A DNA stretch of 64,000 bases from positions 1-64,000 of the forward strand of contig ML978278.1 in assembly GCA_010015745.1 (NCBI GenBank), given 5' to 3'. Below, one piece after another: positions 1-9,717 of this stretch. The stretch is from Setomelanomma holmii (lineage: Eukaryota > Ascomycota > Dothideomycetes > Pleosporales > Phaeosphaeriaceae). How positions within the stretch are numbered: the stretch's first letter is position 1; the number at the start of each line of letters is the position of its first letter. The position numbers were made by a program, and so were the translations under genes. Under the pieces are notes generated by a model. That model was not told the DNA's origin and ran no database searches. It saw nothing but the letters and a program-made list of their open reading frames with translations.

Positions 1-69
1 GAATAGGAGCACCTGACTAGTCAGGGCGCTACCCGTCTTTCATGCCCCCTGGGAGGCTTTCATAGGACG

Positions 70-2182
70 TTAAACAATACATACATACATACATACATAC
101 ATACCCAATACAACATCAGTACAGTCCTCAACTTCTTCCTTATATGTATGGATCACTAGCTCCCACAATAGATGGAGGCAGACAGCAGCGTAGTAAGCTG
201 GCGAGTCATCAAGCTTCATGTAATACTTGTTGGCTTTGCGCCAGGCGGCTCGAAGGTTCATTGCAAGGTGGTCTTTGGGGGCATGAGAGTGAGCGTTAAA
301 ATCAACATGCTCATATTGGGCGGCCCTAGTTTCAAGAGCGTTCAATAGATACTCAAAAACAGGTATAACCTCATAGATAGCTCCAAACCTGCCTGAATTA
401 CCGCGCCCTTGAAGGCAATCAGTGGCGTACTTAAGTGGCCGAAGCAAGTCAATATACTCAGTTATCGTCGCCCAGTCATCTGCCTCAAGTCTAGATGACC
501 TCATCCATGGCGCAGCATCGGCCTTCTGATTATTGCGCGCAAGAGCTATCTCATCGCATTGTGCTGTTCGCTTAATGTGGAAGTTGGCGTACAAGTTGTA
601 TGCGCCTTGAAGGCGTACAGCGCGCTTAAAGGCGCCGTAAAACGAGTTCCAGCGCGTAACAACAGGCTTGACTGGCTCAAGTGTTTTCGGCCGCTCGTGT
701 GAGGGCAGCGACTTAATCGCAGCTTCTTGGAAGCGCTCAAAAAGCTCGTGCTGTTGTGGTGTTTTGATGTAGTTGATAATCGCGATTAGTATACCTAATG
801 GGCCTTCGCGTTGCCACTGTTGGAGGAGCCTCTCTTCGTCCTAACACAATTACCAGCTACTTAACAACTCCTAGAGTGCTCACGGCTATAGCGAGTAGTA
901 GGAGAGAAGGTGGGGGAGGACAAGAGAGGAGAGCTGGCGGCACGTACGCCAAAAGTAGGTGAGAGTTTGCTAGCTTACCTGAACGTTCCCGCCCACGTTA
1001 TCGTATGCCTGTTTATCCCGCTCGAAAATTATCATCTGGCCAACGAGGTTGAGCGTATGAAGGCCGCAGCGGAGGCGACGCTGAGCTGGGTTGAAGCTAT
1101 ACATTTGGGCAAGCTCATCGATAGCAGTATCATTTGAGTATGCGTTGTTGAGAACAAAGTAACCTAGCTTCATGCGAGTAATGCCATATATCGTGAGAGT
1201 ATCCTTGACGACTTTAGCCATCTGAGCACCGCTATGGGCACCTATGAGTTGTGGCAGGTTGATAGGCACGTCGACAATCCTGCCTTCTACTGTCGCAAAG
1301 TGAGCTGCAATATCAAGAAAGCCGCTGCTACAGTTGGGTTGGACAACTCCATCATATGGCGAAACAACAACGCGCTCAACTCACCGAGCGGGTGATTCCT
1401 ATCAACCAGCTAGAGCATTGCCGCCAGTCGAAACTGCTGGCAATCGAAGCCACCCATAGCGTTAGCAACCTGTTGAGGTACTGCAACACCAGAAGCAACA
1501 ACCTGAGCAATAGTACGCGCGCCGCCAGGTAGTAGTGGCTATGGGCCGTCTCTTGTTAGTCGGTGGCCTTGTCTGTTCAAGCCAAGATGAGTAGCAGCAG
1601 ATGAGGTGGCAGAGGTAACGTCAAAGATACCACTGCCTCCAGTATCTATCAATCTGTGCTGATGACAGTACCGGCAGACAAAAAAGGTCATCTTATTATT
1701 CCTCAGCAGCGCGACGCAATAACCGTGCTGGAAGATCCAGCTTTTCTTATGCTTCTGGGTTGCTCTAGTCTTGCAATACCGCGGTAAACGCCCCCAATCT
1801 ATACCCTCGTAATTGTCCTCAAATCGCTGCTCAAACTGACTATCACCAGCCTCATCTCCTGCCTCAGTTGTAGCAACCGTCGCAGCAGCTGAGCCCTCAG
1901 TGGGCGGCCCAATATCATCTATTGCATTGCGCAACTGCGACTCAAACAGCGAAGCTTCGGTAGCTCGGGCAGCAGCATTAAGGAGAGCTCTGCAAGGCGA
2001 CGGATGAGTAGGCAGTTAGGATGACTGCTGCTGGCTATCAATGAGCTTAATTGGCTGGGTAGCAGTGCCTTGAGCGCGCTTTGGGGTGGTGACTGGGAAG
2101 ACTTCACGCGCGGGCGCGACGCGCTTGTGGGGGCGTTAGGGAGGCATAACAGCGCGTTGAAACACCAGAAGATAGCTTTCAA
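70..2182 (-). pseudogene. Degenerate hAT-family transposase
   Basis: Minus-strand coding remnants lie in the right order for a fungal hAT transposase. An N-terminal part (about 1934-1539) carries a BED-like zinc-binding region with a FVCRYCHQHRLID motif. A middle part (1269-970) resembles the RNase H-like core (VKDTLTIYGI, FVLNNAYSNDTAIDEL, RLRCGLHTLNLVGQ). A C-terminal part (594-70) matches the region leading to the dimerisation domain (RLEADDWATITEYIDLLRPL, AWRKANKYYMKLDDSPAYY). Stops and frame breaks separate the parts, including a TAG where the family usually has Trp (near 1410), so no full protein can be made. The C-terminal reading frame runs into the ATAC microsatellite and ends as MYVCMYVCIV, so the end of the dimerisation domain is missing or lies beyond a rearrangement. 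The family assignment is firm; the outer limits are not. Confidence 0.8.
77..104. repeat. (ATAC)7 microsatellite
   Basis: Seven perfect copies of ATAC. On the minus strand it reads as repeated TATG and supplies the last residues of the transposase relic, which suggests that the repeat grew inside or at a break in the old coding sequence. Confidence 0.95.
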
Positions 2183-2946
2183 AACAGTGGGTAAGTTAAG
2201 CTGCTCAGTAGGCAGAGGCGGAAGACGAGCATCAGATTAACTTAAGTGGATCGGTGGCTTACTAAGCTTAACGACAACACCAGAAAATTATCACCAGATC
2301 GCTCCTCCAGCAATCCCAATAACCTCATCAAAATTCTACAAAACAGCCTGTACTAAGCACCTGTACCCTAGAGCTTATCAATCAAATCAATCAAATCAAT
2401 CAAATTTCACACTACAGATTGATTTGGCTGCACATTCAGGGGCGGACGGATTGACTTGATTGAATTGGAAATTTACAATCAAATCAATCAAATAACCAAT
2501 CTGGATTGATTGTTGGAAAGTCTGGTGGGGTGGAAGGACGCAATCAAGGTGAGGAGACGTACATTCTGCGCAGACATAATTGCTGATGAGATATCAGACA
2601 TGATACTGTGCTCGGTGGTCATTCGAGTGGAAAGGTTGTCGTCGCGATCCGCAATGATTCGCAGTATTGCGCATACTCTGCACGCGAGCGGCCAACGTTG
2701 ATCCTCAAAATGTAGGCAAGCAGGCATTATTCGATTGCACTCTTTGTTTCACTTCCTTTCAGCCCAATAGTAATGCTGTCACATTCACTCACGACTCTAC
2801 TCCGACTTCGTCTCGCCCTGCTTCAAACAAATGGCGGTGCAGTAGCAGCGAAGAGAGCGACATATAAACTCGCACTCCCGAAGGTGTTGAGTACAATCGA
2901 TCCTGGCAATGCAGCTATTGCGGATATGCTCTGAATGGGGTGCTAG
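2183..2946. other. Non-coding stretch beside the hAT relic
   Basis: No convincing gene. It holds AATCA-type repeats (listed separately) and a CAGGGGCGGACGG string at 2437 that looks like a hAT terminus. The right part probably contains the promoter of the C2H2-like gene that starts at 2947 or slightly later. Confidence 0.5.
2380..2513. repeat. AATCA/AATCAA subterminal-type repeats
   Basis: Clusters of AATCAAATC units occur at about 2377-2405 and 2476-2492, with inverted or partial copies (GATTGATTTG, TTGATTGAATTG) between them. Short repeats of this kind beside a terminal CAGGGG motif (2437) are typical of hAT ends, where they bind transposase. No target-site duplication was found, so which element they belong to is open. 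Confidence 0.55.
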
Positions 2947-4368
2947 ATGAAGGCTGCTGACTATGCGCCACGGGTCTCGATGCGATGTGGTTGTACGGAG
3001 GCAGCTGGTTTACGCAAGAGCCCTTCAACCTCAAGCTCGGGCTTGAGCCTTCCGAAAAACGGTCCCGACGCAGTCTCAGGTATCGTTTGCACTCATGAGC
3101 TTTTGCATAGGTCAGGAAACACACTGGTCTCTTGGAGTATACCGGTAGATGATTTGACATCGATGGTGCAGCATAACATGTCCCGCATGGAAGAGTTTGA
3201 CGCTATCTCAGACCCGGAGACTTTCGACTACAGCAGATTCCTCAGGCATCCTAGTGCTGAGGCTATCCCTTCCAATGATAGTTCAGAGCACTCGATTGGT
3301 GAACTACTGTCGACTGAGCCCACACGACTCCATGACGAAGCTACTCTATCTTCAGAGCTCTTGCAAGACAATACAAATGCGTTGTCACTGCACTTGCAGC
3401 TCACCTCCGATATCAGCAGTCGGAGTCTCGACAACCTGGACAGCGGTTACGGATCGATTACCAATGGACTCAGTGAATCCAGCGAGACCGTTGCAACGAG
3501 GAAACGAACATTCAACGACACTGCAATGACCGATAGCACAGATGGCAGTATCGACCAGATCAAGCGAAGTCGCCAGCACAAAGACTCCAATCAACCTAGT
3601 CTCGCATGCCCTTACTACAAACGCAACCCAGCCATGTGTAAATACGATTCATGCGCCAGCAACAAGTACTATGATATGAGCAGCCGGCTCGAGCACCTGA
3701 AGCGAGCTGATTTATACTATCGATGCGAGCGTTGCGGAACCGCGTCTCGCGGTAAAGGTGGAGAGCAGGCATTGGAGCGACACAGGTTAGAGGTAGACTG
3801 TTCGCTGCGGCCGCGACGGCCGCTCTGGGGACTTGATCAATCGATGTGGCGAAAGATACGCTCTCGCAAAGGTGTCAAGGGGAAGGCGATGGAAGTTCGT
3901 TGGAAAGATATGTATATGATCTCGTTCCCGGACGTGAGGAGAGAAGATGTCCCATCACCATGTAAGTCTGGAGAAATTGTGCGAAGACTCATTTAGCAAC
4001 ACCACGTACGCGGCCCACGACCGAAAATGGTTAGTCCATGTGCATCTTCTTCATAAATCTGTTCGTGAGCAGCTAACAAGTTTCGCCCCGATACTCAACG
4101 TCCCACCCCCGGCTCGCTCGAACCTACCCACTACTACGACTTGGGACATGTACATGAGCAAGCAAAAGAGAACATATGCCGAGAATGGATAAGGCTCCTA
4201 CCCGAGCGCATTGCGGCGAGCATCGAAAGCACACTAGGCGATGTCAGACTCAACTTGCTTTTGGAGGGCTATTCGGAAAAATACCTAACGGGCGTGCTTG
4301 AAAAGACGATACAAGAAGTTGCCGCAGTGCCAGAGTTTAGCATGTCATCTCAAGAAGCGAAGGCTTGA
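2947..4368 (+). CDS. Fungal C2H2-like zinc-finger protein
   Basis: Two exons, 2947-3961 and 4073-4368, joined by a 111-nt GTAAGT...CAG intron that closes in phase (VPSP then SNKFRP). The N-terminal half is low-complexity and Ser-rich with a basic TRKR patch. The conserved core starts at ACPYYKRNP (about residue 222), followed by a Cys/His cluster (MCKYDSC, LEHLKR, CERCGTA, ALERHRLEVDC) and then EVRWKDMY and FPD. This order is shared by a large family of uncharacterised Pezizomycotina proteins with atypical C2H2 fingers. A role in DNA binding is inferred, not shown. The true start is uncertain: ATGs at 3163, 3178 and 3187 are in frame, and the sequence before about 3187 looks less protein-like. 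The second exon is helical (REWIRLLPERI, EKYLTGVLEKTIQEV). Confidence 0.75.
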
Positions 4369-4464
4369 GGAAGAATATGCTAGTCAATACCCATCTACCC
4401 ATCTCCTTTCCATCTCCCAATACCATCTTTGCCGCATCTCAGATCTCCCTCCCCTGATACGATC

Positions 4465-5007
4465 TCACAAAAGCCACGTTCCGATCCCACCAAGCACAGC
4501 AATTATACCTGCGCCCGCTCTAGCCGCCTCACCAGTACTCTGGCTCACACTCGGCGCCGTCGCACTCGCCACACCAGAACGCGTAGTCGTTGCATTGACA
4601 CCAGTGGGAAGAGCAAATGGCTCCGGGGCACCACTCGGACAATGCCAGTGGTTGCCGTGGGGCTCGCACGTTGATGCCGAGACAGCATGGTCGTGGTCAT
4701 GCTCGTTGTCATCATGGTCGGAGTGGGATGCTGATGCCAAGGATGCGGAGATGGATGATGACCCCTGAGACTAAGAGGGCTGGTGGGGCGGTTGGTTCTG
4801 GGACGCTGGCGGGACAATGCCTTTTGATATGGTCAGAATCGGTTGAGGCAAGATGAGTTGGGAAGAGAAAGGGAGTTCGTGATGGACTTACCAGTGGTCG
4901 CCGTGCGGTTCGCATACACCACTTGCAGTCGCGGAAACAGTGTCCCTGGACGAAGACTGCGCCATCACGGCGGTGGCAGTCGCGAAGAGGAGGAGAGTGA
5001 CCTTCAT
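4465..5007 (-). CDS. His-rich secreted GPI-anchored protein (frame break)
   Basis: Exon 1 runs 5007-4892 and begins with a clear signal peptide (MKVTLLLFATATAVMAQ). It ends inside a CEPHGDHWHCP motif at a GTAAGT donor; exon 2 begins after TCAAAAG near 4820 and completes the motif (HCPASVPEPTAPP). A second motif copy, CEPHGNHWHCPSG, lies at about 4638-4671, preceded by a His/Asp stretch (SHSDHDDNEHDHDH) and followed by a Ser/Thr/Ala tail ending in a hydrophobic GPI-attachment signal (AGAGIIAVLGGIGTWLL). The two motif halves are in different frames: the first frame ends at a TGA near 4712, and I found no intron that joins them. Paired CxPHGDHWHCP motifs are known in fungal surface proteins; the His clusters suggest metal binding (inference). 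Either an unusual intron or a real or technical one-base shift near 4735-4790 is needed. Confidence 0.65.
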
Positions 5008-5109
5008 GTTGCTGGACTTTTGGTAGTGACTGTGGGTCGATTCGTTGTTCCAGAACACGAACTCTTTCGGAATGAATTCAGGAAACACACAGCCTCCCAT
5101 GCTCGAATA

Positions 5110-5117
5110 CTTATATC
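5110..5117 (-). promoter_or_regulatory. Possible TATA box of the GPI-protein gene
   Basis: GATATAAG on the minus strand, about 105 bases upstream of the ATG at 5007. Judged by position and consensus only. Confidence 0.35.
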
Positions 5118-5991
5118 CCAGGCCAACAATTCACCTGCACATCGGCACGCGAAACGAGCCTAGGGCCAAGGCTGCGGAACTCCTTGGCGGTGGACATCGC
5201 GGTACTCAAGTTGCCGCAAACTTGCTCTTTTGAATAGCATAACTGGCTCTCAGCAATAGACGGCAAGCAGAACTTGGTGGTAGCGCGGGACGAGGCTGTT
5301 GGTTACGAGAAGTCTGCGCTTGGCGGACAGTCAGGGTGGAGAGATTGGGTAAGTGGTAGAGCCTGGTCGCGGAGATGTGCGAAGTGGATCTGTGAGGGCG
5401 TGGGCAGGGTGGGCAATGGAGGGTTGCTGTGGTAGGAGAAGAAGTTGGGTGGTGTGCGGTGGTTTGTCGTTTGAGAGTGCTCAGCACGTCTTCGTCGAAG
5501 AATGGAGAGGGATGGAGGCATGGCGGACCAGCTCGAAAACGCTGCAGGTATGACCACCAAATCGCGGTACCTGGACTCCAAATTAACTCGAAATCCAATG
5601 CAGATACAATGTTTGATATAGTGGTTCAGGACATGTGACGCGGCAAGGGGGGTTTTGGATCAGGGTTTAGATGGGAAAGAAATCTCGGCGAAGAACAATA
5701 TGAAGTCATCGTCTGCTCCGATTAGCTTGACCGACGTTTTGGATCCGCATTCTTCTCCACATACAGGTCTTTCATATGTTTTATTCATTCTTATGGTTCT
5801 TCAAAAAAACACCGACCATGCCAATATATATACATATGCTCAACGCCGTGCTTTCCCGCCACTGGAATGATTTCATCGTATGTCACGTAGACTTTTAGCC
5901 CACAAGTGCCCTTTTGTCATACCCGTGTATTGCTGATCTGGCTTCGCATCCTATCCTGTTCACTCTGTTCGATCCATATCCACAGATCCAC
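5118..5991. other. Intergenic region, no supported gene
   Basis: Between the divergent GPI-protein gene and the 3' end of the LOG-family gene. Several short open frames occur here (for example minus strand 5598-5206) but they show no family motif, are Pro/Ser/Arg-rich and overlap each other, as expected for chance frames. Confidence 0.5.
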
Positions 5992-6724
5992 TTACTGCTC
6001 CTCCCAAGTCAAATCAAACCGTCCTGGCGCGTTCTGATACTCATTCAAACACGTGATCACCTCCTCTGCACTCAACGCCTCACTCAATATCCCTGCATTC
6101 CCCGGACTCACAAACCCACTCCCAACCGCATTCTTGACCCACTCAATCAACCCACTCCAATACCCATCCACATTCATGACAATCACTGGCATACTGTGTA
6201 TCCCCAACTGGTTCCACGTCGTGACCTCCATTAGCTCCTCAAACGTCCCATACCCGCCCGAGAGCGCAACGAATCCTCCTCCCGGACCGCCATCGATGAC
6301 TTCCCGGGCCATGAGCTGTTTGCGGGTGTGCATGTCCTTTACGATTGTTGTGCGGCCGTAGAGGGATTGGTCGATGGTGTGCGAAGGATCGGTCGGGGCG
6401 GCTTGTTGTTGCTCGTATTTCACGAGGGGTTGAGGGATGATGCCGTGCACGGACGAGGGGCCTGAGAGCGAGACGAGGGTACGGGCTACTTCGCCCATGA
6501 GGCCGACGGTGCCGCCGCCGTAGACGAGCTTGGCGTTGGCTTTGTGCAGGGCGTGGGCGAGGGAGCGCGCGGCGGCCATGTGCACGGGTGAAGTGCCTTC
6601 AGAAGCGCCGCAGCTAGAACTTGTTAGTGAAGATGTGAGTGCCACTTGTGAAAAATACCTACAACACGCAGACTACAGGCTGCTTGCCCGTGCCCTTGCT
6701 TGTGGCCGTCTCTGTGGTGGCCAT
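5992..6724 (-). CDS. LOG-family cytokinin riboside-phosphate phosphoribohydrolase
   Basis: Two exons, 6724-6663 and 6613-5992, with a 49-nt intron (GTAGGT...TCTAG) that closes in phase to give VCVFCGASEGTSP, the start of the Rossmann-like fold typical of the LOG/'lysine decarboxylase-like' family. The product is 227 aa, the usual length. Other family features are LVYGGGTVGLMG, the RK pair in MHTRKQLMARE, and the active-site loop SGGYGTFEELMEV. The canonical bacterial and plant loop is PGGxGTxxE; here Ser replaces Pro. Known members release the free base from N6-modified adenosine monophosphate; whether this enzyme makes cytokinin or acts on another nucleotide cannot be told from sequence. It is divergent from the CLPTM1 gene, with 436 bases between the starts. 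Confidence 0.92.
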
Positions 6725-7160
6725 GTTGATGGTGTTGTTGTTCTCGGAATTGGACTCGGAAAGAGATCAGAGGCAATTAACGTGTCAATGAGGGGGGCCG
6801 TGGTACAGAAAAGCGAGCGAGTAACTCGAGGTAAAGACCGTCGGTGAGGGAGCGTCCAGTTATATGCTCGCAGAAGTTTATTGCAGGTCACCCCTTCCAC
6901 ATGATTCACAAAAGTAACTTCGACTCATGGCCGCAGTACGGAAAGTTGCCGCATTAGCCACATGCATGCCGTCACTGACAGACAGCCCCGTGCCGCGAGC
7001 CAGGTTCGCATTGGCCAGACCCTGTCGTGGCTTGCTTCGGTTCGTGGGCCCTTGGCGTGTCCGCGTCGCTCAGACGTCGACTTTTCTGATGTCGTGCTTC
7101 ATCCCTGCGGTTCGCTTCAGCATCTGTCAACGTTCATAGCGATCGCTGGAAATCATCAAT
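6725..7160. other. Shared divergent promoter region (LOG / CLPTM1)
   Basis: 436 bases between two start codons on opposite strands. No gene; presumably contains both promoters. No clear TATA box seen. Confidence 0.6.
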
Positions 7161-9229
7161 ATGCCTGAAGCTGCAGCACCGGCGCAGCAGGAGCAGGGCG
7201 GAACGAGTGTGAGCAGCATCCACCTATCGCAGTCCGTGAAGGCTAACGTGTCCCGCAGATGTTCCGCTCCATCGCTCAGAGCATTGGCATGTTCCTCCTC
7301 ATCCAGGGCGGCATGAAGTACTTCCTCAATAGTGGAGCCAAGGCACCCGCTGCGAACCCCGCGCAGCCCGGATCTACCGCCGTTGCAAATGTGAACCCAG
7401 GTGCCAACGTGGTTGTTCCCGCCTGGGAGGATCGGTCGTACAGTTTCGAGCATGGGCAATATAGTTCCGTGCCATGGCAGGTTGCGCCGATATGGAACGC
7501 CGGTGTCGACCTCGACGTTCTCATGTACGTCACGCCCTCGAGAGCGACACCACCGTTCAGGTCCATGCCGAAAGACTCGCTCTTAATCGACGAGAAGAAC
7601 TTCCGGTTCGGCGACTACAAGCAGAAGAGGACGATCCAGACCACCTTCAAAGTGCCTAAGGAGGTACAGCATAATGCTACATTGTACGCCCACTTCTTCG
7701 TGGGTCACAGTGGCAGCATCCTCGACCCCAACCAGAAAGGATACGACTCTGGCAGGGCATACCACGTCCTCCGCGAGCTGTCGCAGTATCAGGCCAAGAA
7801 GAAGATTAAGAAGACACGCAACCTGCTCAGCGACATGCCGACCAAGGAGGCGGAGACGGAAGAGGAGAAGAACGCGCCCAAAGTCATCGGCAATTACTAT
7901 CATCCCAACTTCACCGTCTCATTCATCCCAGATGCGCTTGGCTTTGCCTATCCTCAGATGCACGCTGGACCTAGGAAATACATCGAGCTCGAGTCTACTG
8001 GCGCTAGAGACGCCTCTGGTCAGCATGGCTGGTACTATCCTATCCTCTTCACCAACACTTTCTGGCAGCTGAAGAAAGATATGATCGAGCTCAACGACAC
8101 CGTCAAGGAGCTTCCGCTCAACGTTGATCTCAACAACCTCGCACACTGGAAGTTCAACATTTTCGCATCCATGGACGAGAACATCAAGGGCAACGCTGCT
8201 GCTGCCGCTGCAGGTCAATCGACGCCTGGCGGCGGAGATGGCTCAGAGATGGAGATGTTCAAGGAGATTCTCATCGACAGCAACTCTTACCTCTTGGCTA
8301 TCACCGCTGTCGTTTCTGTCTTCCACATGATCTTCGAGATGCTGGCTTTCAAGAACGACGTTCAGCATTGGCGCAAGAAGAAGGACAACGTTGGTACCTC
8401 AGTCCGCACAATCTTGGCCAACGTCTTCATGCAGACCGTCATCTTCCTCTATCTCATGGACAACAACGAAAACACCTCGTGGATGATTCTCTTCGGCCAA
8501 GGCATGGGCATTGCCATCGAAGCCTGGAAGATCACCAAGACAGTCAACGTCCGCATCCGACCTTCTCCCCCGGGCAGCTTCCTGCCATACACCATTCAAT
8601 TCGAGGACAAGCACGTCCTCTCCGAGACCGAGAAGAAGACCGAAGAATACGACGAAATCGCCTTCCGCTACCTCTACATGGTCGCCGTACCCCTCCTCGT
8701 CGCCTACGCCATCTACTCCCTCATGTACGACACGCACAAGTCCTGGTACTCATTCATCATCACCACGCTCGTCGGCTCCGTCTACGCCTACGGCTTCCTC
8801 ATGATGGTGCCCAGCCTGTACATCAACTACCGCCTCAAGTCCGTCGCTCACATGCCCGGCCGCGCAATGACATACAAGTTCCTAAACACCTTCATCGACG
8901 ACCTCTTCGCCTTCACCATCAAAATGCCCACACTTCATCGCCTTGCTACGCTCCGTGATGATGTTATTTTCTTCGTGTATCTATACCAGACGTACAAGTA
9001 CAAGGTGGATTACAGCCGTGTCAATGAGTTTGGTCAGGGCGGTGATGACGAGGAGGTCGAGGAGAAGGATGCGAACAGACCGCTAGCCGCGGCGCCGGAT
9101 GCGGATAGGGGATTGAAGGTTCCGGATCAGGAGAAGGTGGCGAAGGTCGAGGCGAAGAAGGAGGCGCAGGCGCAGGCTCAGGCGAGTGGGAGTCAGGTTA
9201 AGAGTGGCGGGAAGCAGAGGAAGAAGTGA
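7161..9229 (+). CDS. CLPTM1-family transmembrane protein
   Basis: Two exons: 7161-7208 (MPEAAAPAQQEQGGTS) and 7259-9229, with a 50-nt intron closing in phase 0, giving about 672 aa. An N-terminal hydrophobic segment (SIGMFLLIQGGMKYFL) is followed by a large lumenal domain and then several membrane segments between about residues 360 and 560 (YLLAITAVVSVFHMIFEMLAF, ILANVFMQTVIFLYLM, YMVAVPLLVAYAIYSLMY, FIITTLVGSVYAYGFLMMV). The conserved family end MPTLHRLATLRDDVIFFVYLYQ is present. The tail is charged and Lys/Ala/Gln-rich. Human CLPTM1 is an ER/Golgi protein linked to GABA-A receptor retention, and CLPTM1L to GPI-lipid scrambling; the fungal role is not known to me. The length and the domain order match the family. 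Confidence 0.95.
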
Positions 9230-9717
9230 AGAACCTTTGGGGTTCTGCAGAGGGTAAGCGAGGAATGCATGCTTGCAGCACTTGGCTGTGTCTATATCGC
9301 GCCATTATCGATGAAGCATGGTGTATGCATATCACTATGAGAAATGGCAAAGAACTGCCACCAAAACATGTGTGCAAAAGACGTCTTCATTCTCAGCTTA
9401 TCCCACAGTTGTATTGCGCGGCGATTGTATGTGATGAAATAGGTTTACTTTTGAACTCAAATCCTGAGTCGCAGGACTGCTCTGCCTGCTGCTAACCCGC
9501 TATACTACTATAATCATACACAGACCACTAACGTATACCTTACTCGAATAGACGTGGTATAAGACGGCTGGTAGAAACCTGCTCCCTTTTGTAGAAATTC
9601 CTACAACGCCATGCAATGCCAGTACCCAATTGGGGTGAAGCGCCTCGAAATGCTCACAATAGCCACCGAAACAAACGTATGATAGACCCTTGAGGTTATT
9701 GCACACCTCGACGAAGC
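9230..9717. other. Convergent 3' region (CLPTM1 / Seb1)
   Basis: 488 bases between two convergent stop codons; expected to hold both 3' UTRs. No gene seen. A tRNA-like patch at about 9465-9530 was examined and rejected. Confidence 0.55.

Noticed and set aside
2437..2819. Possible 383-bp MITE with CAGGGGCGGACGG and TCGTCTCGCCCTG as ends
   Set aside because: The ends match only in part and the flanking 8 bases do not duplicate.
5206..5598. 130-aa minus-strand open frame
   Set aside because: Low-complexity Pro/Ser/Arg composition, overlapping frames on both strands, no family motif and no splice support.
7674..8958. Long alternative frames inside the CLPTM1 gene
   Set aside because: Shadows of a GC-rich, C-ending codon pattern; the CLPTM1 frame has clear family motifs over the same bases.
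9465..9530. tRNA-like patch on the minus strand (A-box-like TAGTATAGCGGG, a GCAGG/CCTGC hairpin)
   Set aside because: The anticodon loop has no T before the anticodon, the T-arm does not fold and the acceptor ends do not pair. At most a decayed tRNA-like sequence.
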